Shown here: piece after piece, positions 38,835 to 47,900 of the stretch
Layout: each line of letters begins with the position of its first letter
How positions within the stretch are numbered: position 1 is the first letter of the stretch
NCBI GenBank assembly: GCA_024642245.1
Contig: JAHEBM010000021.1
Coordinates: forward strand, 1 to 51,752
Direction: 5' to 3'
Length of the DNA stretch: 51,752 nucleotides
Source: Haliea sp.
GTDB lineage: Bacteria; Pseudomonadota; Gammaproteobacteria; Pseudomonadales; Halieaceae
The notes under the pieces: generated by a model
Seen by the model: only the letters and a program-made list of their open reading frames with translations
The model's database searches: none
What the model was told of the DNA's origin: nothing
Program-made: the position numbers and the translations under genes

Positions 38835-39945
38835 CCTGAAGTATGGGCTGGTCGTCGGGCTCACTGCGGTTCCTGCGCAGCCGCAGGGGCAAGGTTTCAT
38901 CTGTTGACTGGTAGGTGTAATGACCGGCTGTGTTGATGTCCCGCGCGAGCTGGCCGCGCTGGTGCAGGTAGTTGAGGTGCGCTATGCACTCCCCCAGGGC
39001 CATGCCGAGCGTGTGCTCATCCAGCGTCCGCTTGAACAGCACCGGCAACAGCTCCAGGGCGGTGGGCGAAGCCGCTACGCAGGCCTCTTCCAGCGCCAGC
39101 AGGTGCTCCTCGTGGTGCTCGATGAGGCGGCGCAGGCGGGCGTGCAGGCCGTGGAACGGGGCATTATGGGCCGGCAACACCAGCGCGTCCGGCGGCAGGA
39201 TCTCAAGAAAGCGTTCATGGGATGCCAGCCAGTCCTTCAGCGGGTTGGCTTCCGGCTCGCCGCCCATCACGCTGATATTTGACGTGATTTTCGGGATCAC
39301 CTGGTCACCGGATATCAGGATATTCAGGGATTCGCAGTACAGGCAGGCATGTTCCGGACAATGCCCACGCCCGACCACGACCCGCCAGCGATGGCCGTTG
39401 ATGGACAGGCTGGTGCCGTCTACCAGCCTGCGATAGGCCATGGGCATGGGCTTGATATAGTCGCCGAACCCGCTGAAGCGTTTGCGCGCCTGCTCAACCT
39501 GGTGCGGCGAAAAGCCCGCGGTTTGCAGGAAGCGCGCCGAGCTCCAGCTGAAATGCTCCTGCTGCATGCGACTGAACGCCAGTCCGCTGAGGTATTCCGC
39601 CTGGGTCATGTAGAACGGTACCTGCCAGCGCTCACACAGCCAGCCGGCCATGCCGATGTGATCCGGGTGGTAGTGGGTCGATAGCACCGCCTTGACCGGC
39701 TTGTCGCCCAGGCATTGCGTGAAGATCTGCTCCCAGAGCTCCTGGGTGGGACCCAGGGCGATACCGGTATCGATAATCCACCAGCCGTCGTCATCTTCCA
39801 GCAGGTAGAGATTGATATGATCCAGCGCCATGGGCAGCGGCATGCGCAGCCACAGCACCCCGGGCGCTATCTCCCTCAGGGTGCCGGGCGCGGGGACGTC
39901 ATCGAACAGGTACCTTATTGCAGCTGTCGAGGGATCCGCCTGCAC
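38830..39945 (-). CDS. Metallo-beta-lactamase-fold hydrolase
   Basis: A 371-residue protein of the MBL superfamily. The dinuclear metal motif is STHYHPDHIG with His91, His93, Asp95 and His96; further ligands would be in GHCPEHACLY and HNAPFHG. The C-terminal 100 residues form a winged-helix-like domain (LHARLRRLIEHHEEHLLALE). This layout fits hydrolases such as the LACTB2/GloB-like group that act on thioesters or lactones, but the substrate is unknown. Its GTG start follows the bcp stop with no gap, so translation is coupled. Its stop lies next to the amidohydrolase promoter. Confidence 0.88.
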   Translation of the reverse strand: MQADPSTAAIRYLFDDVPAPGTLREIAPGVLWLRMPLPMALDHINLYLLEDDDGWWIIDTGIALGPTQELWEQIFTQCLGDKPVKAVLSTHYHPDHIGMAGWLCERWQVPFYMTQAEYLSGLAFSRMQQEHFSWSSARFLQTAGFSPHQVEQARKRFSGFGDYIKPMPMAYRRLVDGTSLSINGHRWRVVVGRGHCPEHACLYCESLNILISGDQVIPKITSNISVMGGEPEANPLKDWLASHERFLEILPPDALVLPAHNAPFHGLHARLRRLIEHHEEHLLALEEACVAASPTALELLPVLFKRTLDEHTLGMALGECIAHLNYLHQRGQLARDINTAGHYTYQSTDETLPLRLRRNRSEPDDQPILQV

Positions 39946-40422
39946 TTACAGCCCCAGGTCCTTGACCAGGGCGATCACGTCGTCGTGATGGGTCTTGGTA
40001 TTGACCTTCGCCATAACGTGCTTGAGACGCCCGTCCTTGCCGATGATAAAGGTGGTGCGCAATACACCCATGAACTCCCTGCCCATGAATTTCTTCAGGT
40101 CCCAGGCGCCGTATTTTTCAGTCACCGCATGGTCCTCGTCGGACAGGAGGGTGAAATTGAGCTGCTGCTTTTCAATGAACTTGCCAAGCTTGGCCACCGG
40201 GTCCGGGCTGACGCCCAGCACCACCGTATCGAGTTTTGCCAGGGCTTTCTTGCTGTCGCGGATGCCACAGGCCTGCACGGTACATCCCGGCGTCATAGCC
40301 CTGGGGTAAAAATAGAGCACCACATTTTGCTTGCCCTTGAACTGACTGAGCTTGACGGTACTGCCATCCTGGTCAGGCAGTGAAAAAGCCGGAGCCATGT
40401 TGCCGGTTTTGGGAAATGCCAT
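39946..40422 (-). CDS. bcp: Thiol peroxidase Bcp (peroxiredoxin Q)
   Basis: A 158-residue peroxiredoxin that reduces hydrogen and lipid peroxides using thioredoxin. The peroxidatic Cys47 and resolving Cys52 are in RAMTPGCTVQACGIRD, which is the atypical 2-Cys PrxQ pattern, and YFYPRAMTPGCT is the family signature. AGGAGG is eight bases before the ATG. It is followed directly by the metallo-beta-lactamase-fold gene; in many gammaproteobacteria bcp is instead linked to gcvR or purC. Confidence 0.95.
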   Translation of the reverse strand: MAFPKTGNMAPAFSLPDQDGSTVKLSQFKGKQNVVLYFYPRAMTPGCTVQACGIRDSKKALAKLDTVVLGVSPDPVAKLGKFIEKQQLNFTLLSDEDHAVTEKYGAWDLKKFMGREFMGVLRTTFIIGKDGRLKHVMAKVNTKTHHDDVIALVKDLGL

Positions 40423-40464
40423 GGTAATTCCTCCTTGGATGAAATGACGTGGTGGTGCAGCCGC

Positions 40465-41010
40465 TTACTGCCTTCGCGGCCGGCGCTCTACCGTGGACAC
40501 CCGAACAGGGAAGCAGGCGGCCTCGGCGTCGGTAAAATACTGCTGCAAGGTCTCGTACACGACAGGAAAAGCGATCTGGTCCCAGGGGATATCCGCCTGG
40601 GTATACAAATCGGTCTCCAGGCTCTCGGGGCCCACGCCGAACGTCCCGTCGACCAGGTCACAGCGGTAAAACATGTACACCTGGCTGATTGACGGAACGT
40701 CGAATACGCGGTACAGCTCCAGGTTCGTGACGCGGGCCCTGGCTTCTTCCCAGGTCTCCCTGGCGGCGCCCTCCGGCGTTGTTTCGCCGTTTTCCATGAA
40801 ACCCGCCGGCAGGGTCCAGTAATTCATGCGCGGCTCGATGGCGCGCTTGCACAACAGCACCCTGCCCTCGTACATGGGCACGCAGCCGACGATGATTCTC
40901 GGGTTGGTGTAATGAATCTGCTCACAGGAGATACAGACAAAACGTTCCCGGTCGTCCCCGGCTGGAATCTGCAGGGTGACCGAGTTGCCGCAACTGGTAC
41001 AAAATTTCAT
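40465..41010 (-). CDS. Nudix hydrolase with N-terminal zinc ribbon
   Basis: A 181-residue Nudix hydrolase. A zinc-ribbon with Cys4, Cys7, Cys26 and Cys29 (FCTSCGNS and FVCISCEQIHYTNPR) precedes the Nudix box GFMENGETTPEGAARETWEE, in which the usual Gly after EE is an Arg, a common variant in this subgroup. Relatives resemble NudC but lack its N-terminal domain; substrates may be NADH, ADP-ribose or other pyrophosphates. The frame is open to 41061, but ATG at 41010 fits the zinc-ribbon start. It lies 42 bases upstream of bcp on the same strand. Confidence 0.9.
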   Translation of the reverse strand: MKFCTSCGNSVTLQIPAGDDRERFVCISCEQIHYTNPRIIVGCVPMYEGRVLLCKRAIEPRMNYWTLPAGFMENGETTPEGAARETWEEARARVTNLELYRVFDVPSISQVYMFYRCDLVDGTFGVGPESLETDLYTQADIPWDQIAFPVVYETLQQYFTDAEAACFPVRVSTVERRPRRQ

Positions 41011-41084
41011 TGGATAGCCGTGATCGCCAATACAAGCGAGACAGTATAAGGCCTTATACAAACTGCCGCGAGCTGCCCTCGCAT

Positions 41085-41561
41085 CTAGGCGAGGTTGCGG
41101 TAACTGCCGGAATAAAACAGCAGTGGCTCACCGTCCTCGCGCGCCTGCATATCCGTGACCCGGCCTACGATGATCAGGTGGTCCCCGCCCTCGTGGGTGG
41201 CATGTAACTCGCACTCGAAGCTGACCAGGGCATCCTCCACCAGCGGCGCGCCGAATTTGCCAGACCGGAAGTGACCCGGGTCCAGCAAGTGGTCGCCCTT
41301 TTTCGCGTAGCGATTTGAGTGCTCCAGATGGTCAGTGGCCAGCACATTGATCGCGTAGTAACGCGCGCTGGAAAAAATATCATAGACATCGGAGTTATTC
41401 TGCAGGCTCCACAAGACCAGCGGGGGGTCCAGCGACACCGAGGCAAAGGAATTCGCGGTCAGCCCCAGCGGCTCACCTTTTTCAGAAACGGTGCTGATCA
41501 CACACACCCCGGTGGCGAAACGCCCCAGGGCATTCCTCAGCGCTCGAGAGTCGATATCCAT
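41085..41561 (-). CDS. Flavin reductase-like domain protein
   Basis: A 158-residue FMN-binding split-barrel protein. The pattern ALGRFATGVCVISTV, PLGLTANSFASVSLDPPLVL and the late GGDHLIIVGRVTDMQ is that of short-chain flavin reductases that supply reduced flavin to two-component monooxygenases. No partner oxygenase sits next to it; the luciferase-like enzyme at 43091 is the nearest flavin- or F420-type oxidoreductase. GGAGAAAAC precedes the ATG. Confidence 0.9.
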   Translation of the reverse strand: MDIDSRALRNALGRFATGVCVISTVSEKGEPLGLTANSFASVSLDPPLVLWSLQNNSDVYDIFSSARYYAINVLATDHLEHSNRYAKKGDHLLDPGHFRSGKFGAPLVEDALVSFECELHATHEGGDHLIIVGRVTDMQAREDGEPLLFYSGSYRNLA

Positions 41562-41662
41562 GTTTTCTCCGTTGAATCCGTAGCTATTGTAATGCTGCCA
41601 ATAATCAGTCGGTACTGCCCCAGTGTTCCTGATGGAAGTGGCCGCAACATCCCCTGTTCAGG

Positions 41663-42172
41663 TTATTTTGTCGTCCTGCCTTTCGGCGTGCCATTGTCCC
41701 ACCGCGCCGCCCTGTCCCTGTCCTGGCTCCGTGCGTCCACCCAGTGCGCCCCCTGCGGGCCCTGCTCCTTTTTCCAGAATGGTGCCTCGTTCTTGAGGTA
41801 GTCCATAATGAACTCACAGGCGCTGAAGGCCGCCTCGCGATGAGCCGAGGCAGTGCCCACCCAGACGATCTGGTCGCCGGCCTGCAGCAGGCCGACGCGA
41901 TGTACCACCGAGGCTGCGAGCAGGGGCCATCGGGTACATGCCTGCCGCACAATACCTTCTATGCTGCGTTCGGTCATACCCGGGTAATGCTCCAGCTCCA
42001 TACTTTGTACCTGCTGCCCGCTATTTATGCCGCGGACGTAGCCGGTAAAAGTGGCGATGGCCCCTTCATCCTGCGCCCCGGCCAGCAGCTCGCGCTGGAG
42101 TTCGGCGACCTCGAAGTCTGCCACCTGGACACGGACAGCCACCCTGGATTCCTGCCGCCGCAACTCAGCCAC
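41663..42172 (-). CDS. moaE: Molybdopterin synthase catalytic subunit MoaE
   Basis: The large subunit that transfers sulfur from MoaD to cyclic pyranopterin, giving molybdopterin. Family marks are EHYPGMTERSIEGIV, VHRVGLLQAGDQIVWVGTAS and CEFIMDYLKNEAPFWKKEQ, with catalytic Lys residues in the last. The annotated start is GTG at 42172, overlapping the moaD stop; GTG at 42142, which matches the usual N-terminus (VAVRVQVADF), is an equally possible start. The C-terminal tail is Arg/Lys-rich. Confidence 0.94.
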   Translation of the reverse strand: MAELRRQESRVAVRVQVADFEVAELQRELLAGAQDEGAIATFTGYVRGINSGQQVQSMELEHYPGMTERSIEGIVRQACTRWPLLAASVVHRVGLLQAGDQIVWVGTASAHREAAFSACEFIMDYLKNEAPFWKKEQGPQGAHWVDARSQDRDRAARWDNGTPKGRTTK

Positions 42173-42419
42173 CCGTCACCGGCGGGAAGAAGGCCACCTC
42201 GTCGCCGTCGTGCAGGGGCGTATTGCCATTCACCACCGCCTGGTTGACGGCGCGGATCATATTCGTTTCAGACAGTACCTGTGACCAGCGCGGCCCGCCC
42301 TCGCGACAAAGCCGGGCCTGCAGGCTGTCCAGGTCTGCGACGGTGCTTTCCCAGACTACGTCCCGGCCGGCACAACCAAGCTCCTCCCTCACCCGGGCAA
42401 AAAACAACACCTTTAACAC
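42165..42419 (-). CDS. moaD: Molybdopterin synthase sulfur carrier MoaD
   Basis: An 84-residue ubiquitin-fold carrier; its C-terminal Gly-Gly is charged as a thiocarboxylate by MoeB. The C-terminus [10 protein letters not shown] is diagnostic and the fold starts with [17 protein letters not shown] at 42419 overlaps the moaC stop (GTGTTAA). It is a normal length and sits between moaC and moaE. Confidence 0.95.
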   Translation of the reverse strand: MLKVLFFARVREELGCAGRDVVWESTVADLDSLQARLCREGGPRWSQVLSETNMIRAVNQAVVNGNTPLHDGDEVAFFPPVTGG

Positions 42420-42910
42420 GCGTCACCGCCACGGTCGCCCGCCTGCCAGTCTCCGGACTTGCCACCGGTTTTGCTGCGCAGGCGCACACTGCGAATCTCA
42501 ATATCCCGGTCGACCGCCTTGCACATGTCGTAAACAGTGAGTGCGGCCACGCTCACGGCGGTCAGGGCTTCCATTTCGACCCCGGTCTTGCCGGACACCT
42601 TGCAGCGCCCCTCGATATGCACACACGACTGCTCGATATCAATGCGGAAATCGACTGCCACCGATGTGAGCATCAGGGGATGACACAGGGGGATCAGGTC
42701 GGGGCATTTCTTGGCCGCCTGGATGCCGGCCACCCTGGCCACGGCCAGAACGTCGCCTTTCTTGTGAGCACCCCTCTCCAGCAGTGCGAGGGTTTCGGGG
42801 CGCATTGTCACCACGGCCACGGCGACGGCAACCCGTTCGGTGACATCCTTGTCACCCACGTCAACCATGCGCGCGGCGCCGGTTTCGTCTATATGCGTCA
42901 AGTTGGCCAT
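42413..42910 (-). CDS. moaC: Cyclic pyranopterin monophosphate synthase MoaC
   Basis: A 165-residue enzyme that makes cyclic pyranopterin monophosphate from the MoaA product, the first dedicated part of the molybdenum cofactor route. Signatures are [23 protein letters not shown] ([17 protein letters not shown]), [14 protein letters not shown] and [23 protein letters not shown] at 42910 has GGGAG before it. It heads moaCDE; moaA, moaB and moeB are not in the window. Confidence 0.95.
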   Translation of the reverse strand: MANLTHIDETGAARMVDVGDKDVTERVAVAVAVVTMRPETLALLERGAHKKGDVLAVARVAGIQAAKKCPDLIPLCHPLMLTSVAVDFRIDIEQSCVHIEGRCKVSGKTGVEMEALTAVSVAALTVYDMCKAVDRDIEIRSVRLRSKTGGKSGDWQAGDRGGDAC

Positions 42911-42962
42911 CTGTACTCCCGCCCTGTGTCTCCCGCCAGGACTGCGCGCGTCAAGGCGCACG

Positions 42963-42992
42963 AGTCTATCCAATGGCGCCACGAATTGACAA
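42963..42992 (-). promoter_or_regulatory. Candidate sigma-70 promoter for moaCDE
   Basis: On the minus strand -35 TTGTCA (42992-42987, five of six), 18-base spacer, -10 TAGACT (42968-42963, four of six). The leader to moaC would be about 45 bases. The 180-base divergent gap to the luciferase-like gene holds nothing else recognised. Confidence 0.35.
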
Positions 42993-43090
42993 TCGTATTG
43001 ATTGGGAAAGTCAGCGAAGTTGGCCGCCGCGCCACGTTTGCCTCCCTCGCCTCTTGCCGTACAGTAACGCCATCACACAGGAGACGCAGC

Positions 43091-44104
43091 ATGGCAAAAT
43101 TATCACTGGGACTTCAGCTGGGCTACTGGGGCGCCCAGGCCCCGACCAATCACGTGGAGATGGCGCAGGAAGCAGAGCGCCTGGGGTTCGATTCGGTGTG
43201 GACGGCAGAGTCCTATGGCAACGACTGCTTCACCCCGCTGGCCTGGATCGGTGCCCAGACTTCCAGGATCCGCCTCGGCACCTCGGTAGCGCAACTTTCC
43301 GCGCGCACGCCAACGGCCTGCGCCATGGCGGCAATGGCCCTGGATCACCTCTCCGGCGGCAGGATGATCCTGGGGCTGGGTGTATCGGGACCGCAGGTGG
43401 TCGAAGGGTGGTACGGACAGCCCTACACCAAGCCCCTGACCCGCACCCGGGAGTATGTGGACATCGTGCGCAAGGTGCTTGCCCGTGAAGAACCTGTTAC
43501 CAGCGATGGTGAGTTCTACGCCCTGCCTTATAAAGGGCCGGGCTCCTGGGGCATGGGCAAGCCAATCAAGTCCATCACCCATCCACTGCGGGCCGACCTG
43601 CCGATCTTTATCGGCGCGGAAGGCCCCAAAAATGTCGCCCAGACTGCGCAGATCGCCGATGGCTGGCTGCCACTGTACTACTCACCCTATCGCCAGGAGG
43701 TCTACGCCGACCAACTGGTGGGCGCCAGGGCGGGATTCGAGATAGCCGCACTCACCCTGGTCAACGTCAACGATGACCTCGCCCAGGCCCTGTACCCGGT
43801 CAAGGCCATGCTGGGTTTTTACGTGGGTGGCATGGGTTCCAGCAAGCGCAATTTCCACAAGGAACTGATGGCGCGCATGGGCTTTGCCGAGGAGGCAGAA
43901 GAAATACAGCGGCTGTTTTTCGCCGGCAAACGCGAGGAAGCGATCCATGTTGTACCCGACCAATTCGCCGACGAAATATCCCTGTCAGGGCCGCCCGAGC
44001 GCATTCGGGAGCGCATAAAAGCCTGGGAGAACTCGCCGGTAACCACCCTGCTGGTTCACGGCGATGTCGATTTGCTGAGGAATATGGCACAGTGGGTGCT
44101 CTGA
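43091..44104 (+). CDS. Luciferase-like (LLM) F420-dependent-type oxidoreductase
   Basis: A 337-residue TIM-barrel protein of the bacterial luciferase superfamily. It has LGLQLGYWGAQAPTNHVEMA at the start, DSVWTAESYGNDCFTPLAW, GTSVAQLSARTPTACAMAAM and LSGGRMILGLGVSGPQVVEG, which place it with the LLM group annotated as F420-dependent. Whether it uses F420 or FMN is not visible; F420 genes are absent here. AGGAGA precedes the ATG. It is divergent from moaC and 51 bases before an MFS gene. Confidence 0.88.
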   Translation: MAKLSLGLQLGYWGAQAPTNHVEMAQEAERLGFDSVWTAESYGNDCFTPLAWIGAQTSRIRLGTSVAQLSARTPTACAMAAMALDHLSGGRMILGLGVSGPQVVEGWYGQPYTKPLTRTREYVDIVRKVLAREEPVTSDGEFYALPYKGPGSWGMGKPIKSITHPLRADLPIFIGAEGPKNVAQTAQIADGWLPLYYSPYRQEVYADQLVGARAGFEIAALTLVNVNDDLAQALYPVKAMLGFYVGGMGSSKRNFHKELMARMGFAEEAEEIQRLFFAGKREEAIHVVPDQFADEISLSGPPERIRERIKAWENSPVTTLLVHGDVDLLRNMAQWVL

Positions 44105-44155
44105 ATCGGCGTTCCGGTTGAAAATCCACACCACAATAACAGGGAAGCAGCTGCC

Positions 44156-45463
44156 ATGGATCGGGATAATCCCGCAGTAACTGCGGACTTCTCCGCAGCC
44201 TACAAGCGCTTTGCCCTGGCGATGCTCACCGCCGTCTATGCGCTGAACTTTATCGACCGCCAGATCCTGGTCATACTGCAGGAGCCGATCAAGGCGGAGA
44301 TGGGGCTGAGCGACGCCCAGCTGGGCCTGCTCAGCGGCTTCGCCTTCGCCGTGATCTACGTTACCGCGGGCATTCCCATCGCATACTGGGCGGACCGGGG
44401 CAATCGCCGGAACGTGGTGTCGCTCGCGGTGGCCGTCTGGAGCGGCATGACGGCCCTGTCGGGCCTGGCCCAGAACTATGGCCAGCTGCTACTTGCCAGG
44501 GTGGGCGTGGGCCTGGGTGAGGCCGGTGGCAGCCCACCCGCGCATTCCATGATCAGCGATTACTATCCACAGGAGCAGCGCGCTACGGCCCTGTCGGTCT
44601 ACTCGACAGGTATTTACCTGGGGATACTGCTTGGCTTCCTCTTCGGGGGCGTCATCGCAGACGCGTTCGGCTGGCGCACGGCGTTTATGGTGGTGGGGAT
44701 TCCGGGCGTGGTGTTCGCAGTTGTCCTGCGCCTGACACTCAAGGAGCCGTTGCGCGGGCGCTGGGATGGCGTCGCGGCAGAAGCCGGCAAGCCGGGTTTG
44801 AAAGAGACACTGGCGCTGTTGAAAGACCGGCCGTCGTTCTGGTACCTCGCCCTGGGCAGTGCTTTCATTTCCTACGTAAGCTATGGCAATGGCAATTTCA
44901 TGCCCTCATTCCTGATTCGCAATCACGGCCTCAGCCTGGCAGAAGTGGGCGTCGCCCTGGCGCTTGTTTCCGGGCTTTCCGGTGCGGTGGGCACCTTCCT
45001 TGGAGGTTTCCTCGGGGATCGCTTCGGCATGAAAGATATGCGCTGGTATCTGTGGATACCCATGGTCGGCATCGCTATTGGCTACCTGCCTTTTGTTTAT
45101 TTTCTGACGACCGACAATATCGACGCCGGCTTGTTTGTGCTGTTTGTGGCGCTTATTTTTACGACCTTTTACCTGGGGCCCTGCATTGCGGTGTCACACG
45201 CACTGGTGGCGCCGGGTATGAGGGCGCTGACATCGGCAGTATTGTTTTTCGTGCTCAACATGATCGGTCTTGGCCTCGGACCCGTTGTCACCGGGCTCAT
45301 CAGCGACAGCCTGCAGGCCTCCCACGGCGACCAGTCCCTGCGTTACGCCATGCTCACGACCTTGCAAGTCTCGCTGCTGGCCATCGCCATGTTCGCCATG
45401 GCGGCAAAGCACCTGCCGGCAGACCTTGCCAAGATCCGCGGCGCAGGCAAGACCCCCGGCTGA
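44156..45463 (+). CDS. MFS transporter (Spinster-like)
   Basis: A 435-residue major-facilitator protein with about twelve hydrophobic helices. The motif between helices 2 and 3 is GIPIAYWADRGNRRNVV and the helix 1 sequence includes ALNFIDRQILVILQEPIKAE, which is typical of Spinster-like MFS proteins of Proteobacteria linked to hexuronate, lipid or aromatic compound uptake. The motif GVGLGEAGGSPPAHSMISDY is well conserved. Substrate unknown. It lies 15 bases before a second, unrelated transporter gene. Confidence 0.9.
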   Translation: MDRDNPAVTADFSAAYKRFALAMLTAVYALNFIDRQILVILQEPIKAEMGLSDAQLGLLSGFAFAVIYVTAGIPIAYWADRGNRRNVVSLAVAVWSGMTALSGLAQNYGQLLLARVGVGLGEAGGSPPAHSMISDYYPQEQRATALSVYSTGIYLGILLGFLFGGVIADAFGWRTAFMVVGIPGVVFAVVLRLTLKEPLRGRWDGVAAEAGKPGLKETLALLKDRPSFWYLALGSAFISYVSYGNGNFMPSFLIRNHGLSLAEVGVALALVSGLSGAVGTFLGGFLGDRFGMKDMRWYLWIPMVGIAIGYLPFVYFLTTDNIDAGLFVLFVALIFTTFYLGPCIAVSHALVAPGMRALTSAVLFFVLNMIGLGLGPVVTGLISDSLQASHGDQSLRYAMLTTLQVSLLAIAMFAMAAKHLPADLAKIRGAGKTPG

Positions 45464-45478
45464 GCGAAGTGGGTATGC

Positions 45479-46903
45479 GTGCAAGCCACTAGCGTCCGCC
45501 ACAGGCTCCTGTATGGCAGCGGGGTTATCAATTACGCCCTGAAGGACGCCGCCTTTGGCATTTTCGTCCTGTTCTACTACAAACAGGTACTGGGGCTCAG
45601 CGGTACGCTGACCGGGCTTGCCATTGCACTTTCGGTTCTGTGGGACGCCATCTCGGATCCGCTGGTCGGCGCCTGGTCCGACCGGTTGCGTTCGCGCTGG
45701 GGCCGGCGCCATCCGCTGATGGTTGCCTCGGTAGTCCCCCTGGCGCTGAGCTTCATCGCCCTGTTCTGGCCACCGCAGCAGGTGCTGGGTTCGGAGATTT
45801 TCCTGTTCTACTGGCTGCTGGGTTCTGTACTGCTGCTGCGCACCGCCCTGACCCTGTTCATGGTGCCCTACCTCGCACTGGGGGCCGAGATTTCGACCGA
45901 CTACCATGAGCGTACCCGGCTTTCCAGTGCCCGGGTCAACCTTGGCTGGTTCGTGGGAGTACTGGTACCGGCGACCTCCCTGGCGTTTCTGTTCACTGGC
46001 GAAGCCGGCATCGACGGCCGCTTCATCAGCGACAACTACCACCGCTATGGCCTCTTCAGTGCCCTTGGTGTCATCTGCGCCAGTTTAGTTTTCCTGCGCG
46101 GCACCTGGGGCTACATACCCACCCTGCCGCGGGGGAAGCAGGCGCCCGGCGCCGGCATGTGGCGTGATATTACTGGTACCTTTCGCAATCGTAACTTTCG
46201 CTACGTGGTGTTTCTTGAAACGGCCATTGGCGGCATCGGCGGCATCGTCAGCACGCTGCTGATGGTCTACTACACGTATTTCTGGCAACTCGATACGGCG
46301 GCCATCTCGATGCTGCTCGCCGGCCCGCCGCTGCTTGCGGTGCTGCTCGTCACCACCAGTTCGCGCTTCGTCAACCGACGCCTCGAAAAACAACAGGCGC
46401 TGCGCCTGAGTTGCGTGGCCGGAGCCCTTAACCTGCTGTGGCTTACACCGCTGGCCCTGCTGGGATGGTTGCCTGCCGGGGGCGCGCTCGTGCTTGGCCT
46501 CATTTACCTGAACTACACGATTCATATCACCTGCGTGATTATCCGCAGCGTATCTGCCCTCTCCTTGCTGGCGGATATCGCGGACGAGCATGACCTGCAA
46601 ACAGGGCAGCGCCAGGAGGGCGTGATGTTTGCCGCCGCTTTTTTTGCCGCAAAATTTGTCTCCGGCTTCGGCTACCTGGTGGCGGGCCCCTTCCTCGACC
46701 TGATCGGCCTAGAAACAGGGATGCTGCCGGGTGAAACGCCCCCGAGCGTATTCTGGGGCCTGGGCCTGGTGATGGGACCGGGACTGGCCATCATGCTGGC
46801 AATACCGGCATGGCTTAGTTTCAGGATCAAGCTCAACATGGGGGCGCAGCTGGAAATCCAGGGGGCGCTGCGAGCGCGCGACGCGGCAGCGTCGGATGTG
46901 TGA
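45479..46903 (+). CDS. Glycoside-pentoside-hexuronide (GPH) type MFS transporter
   Basis: A 474-residue MFS_2/GPH-type carrier with about twelve hydrophobic helices. The signature is DAISDPLVGAWSDRLRSRWG followed by RRHPLM; ALTLFMVPYLALGAEISTDY and HERTRLSSARVNLGW are also characteristic. Family members use Na+ or H+ and often carry sugars, but this marine subgroup is also found with lipid-type catabolic genes. The GTG start is preceded by GAAGTGGG. It follows the Spinster-like gene by 15 bases. Confidence 0.9.
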   Translation: MQATSVRHRLLYGSGVINYALKDAAFGIFVLFYYKQVLGLSGTLTGLAIALSVLWDAISDPLVGAWSDRLRSRWGRRHPLMVASVVPLALSFIALFWPPQQVLGSEIFLFYWLLGSVLLLRTALTLFMVPYLALGAEISTDYHERTRLSSARVNLGWFVGVLVPATSLAFLFTGEAGIDGRFISDNYHRYGLFSALGVICASLVFLRGTWGYIPTLPRGKQAPGAGMWRDITGTFRNRNFRYVVFLETAIGGIGGIVSTLLMVYYTYFWQLDTAAISMLLAGPPLLAVLLVTTSSRFVNRRLEKQQALRLSCVAGALNLLWLTPLALLGWLPAGGALVLGLIYLNYTIHITCVIIRSVSALSLLADIADEHDLQTGQRQEGVMFAAAFFAAKFVSGFGYLVAGPFLDLIGLETGMLPGETPPSVFWGLGLVMGPGLAIMLAIPAWLSFRIKLNMGAQLEIQGALRARDAAASDV

Positions 46904-46979
46904 AGCACGACGGCAGGGCGGTGGCGCCCGCCTTACGCAGGCTATATGATGCGCCGTTTCCGAATCAGCCGACATTTTC

Positions 46980-47002
46980 GCTTGCCCTGAGCGTTCGCAA
47001 GC
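46980..47002. repeat. 6-bp inverted repeat upstream of PhyH-like gene
   Basis: GCTTGC (46980-46985) and GCAAGC (46997-47002), 11 bases apart, 44 bases before the ATG of the next gene, in a 142-base gap. It could be a small operator; the pattern is short enough to be chance. Confidence 0.3.
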
Positions 47003-47045
47003 CCCTTTCAAATCAACAACCCAATCGCCATTGCAAGAGTATTCC

Positions 47046-47900
47046 ATGCCAGACAACCAACCCTTCGTAGTATCCCGTGTAGGCGAGGCGGCGGCCGTCC
47101 TGCGTGCCCGGTTCCAGGAACTGGGCTACCTGTTCTTCAAGGGCTACGTCGCGCCCGACACCTGCGATGGACTGCTGGCAGCCCTGCTCGCCCAGACCCG
47201 TGGCCATGTCGGCCGGGAAAGCGCTGGCGAGCTGCCCGCGTTGCTAGGCCGCCCTTTCGTCGAGTCCGATCCCGTCTGGGACGAAATCTACCCGCGGATC
47301 CAGTCCCTGGAGGCGTTCCACGAATTCTTTCACACCGAACCCATGCTGGACCTGATGAGGCTGGTATCGGGCACCGAGGTGTTCGTCTACCCGATGAAAA
47401 TGGCCCGGATTTCCACCCCGGGTAAGGTGGGTTTTGAGACGCCGCCACACCAGGACGCGTTCTCCCACCATGCCGGCCCCACCATGGCGGGCATCTGGGT
47501 GGCGCTGCACGATATCCATGCGCCGATGGGGCGGGTAAAAGTACTGCCGGGTTCCCACAAGGATGGCGTGCGCAAGGTATTCAAGGCCGAGGGTGTCGGC
47601 GGCGTGCAATGCGAAATCTATCCCCACGAGAAGCGCTGGCATGTGTCGGATTCCCAGGCCGGTGACGTGTTGATCTTCCACTCCTGCTGCGTGCACAAGG
47701 CAGAGCCCAATACCACGGAAAACACGGTGCGCATGAGCGTCGACACCCGCTTTAGCGATTACGGCGCGCCGGTATTTTCCACCAACCTCGAGCCCCACCA
47801 CGGCTGGCGCATCGACGGGCTGGACTGGCAGCGTGTGTACCGGGACTGGAAAAACCCCGAACTACAGAACTACTGGGTGGATTACCCCAACCTGTTCTAG
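47046..47900 (+). CDS. Phytanoyl-CoA dioxygenase (PhyH) family protein
   Basis: A 284-residue Fe(II)/2-oxoglutarate dioxygenase of the PhyH family. The iron ligands are His135 and Asp137 in ETPPHQDAFS and His217 in IFHSCCVHKAEPN, and Arg229 is placed to bind 2-oxoglutarate. The N-terminal QELGYLFFKGYV is typical. The ATG at 47046 is preferred over a TTG at 47031. Family members hydroxylate acyl-CoAs, betaines, halogenated or natural-product compounds, so the substrate is open. It is downstream of two transporter genes on the same strand, 142 bases away. Confidence 0.88.
   Translation: MPDNQPFVVSRVGEAAAVLRARFQELGYLFFKGYVAPDTCDGLLAALLAQTRGHVGRESAGELPALLGRPFVESDPVWDEIYPRIQSLEAFHEFFHTEPMLDLMRLVSGTEVFVYPMKMARISTPGKVGFETPPHQDAFSHHAGPTMAGIWVALHDIHAPMGRVKVLPGSHKDGVRKVFKAEGVGGVQCEIYPHEKRWHVSDSQAGDVLIFHSCCVHKAEPNTTENTVRMSVDTRFSDYGAPVFSTNLEPHHGWRIDGLDWQRVYRDWKNPELQNYWVDYPNLF

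Noticed and set aside
42281..43090. Plus-strand open frame extending the luciferase-like gene upstream to 42281
   Set aside because: It runs antisense through moaC and moaD, and the family N-terminus and a good ribosome site are at 43091.
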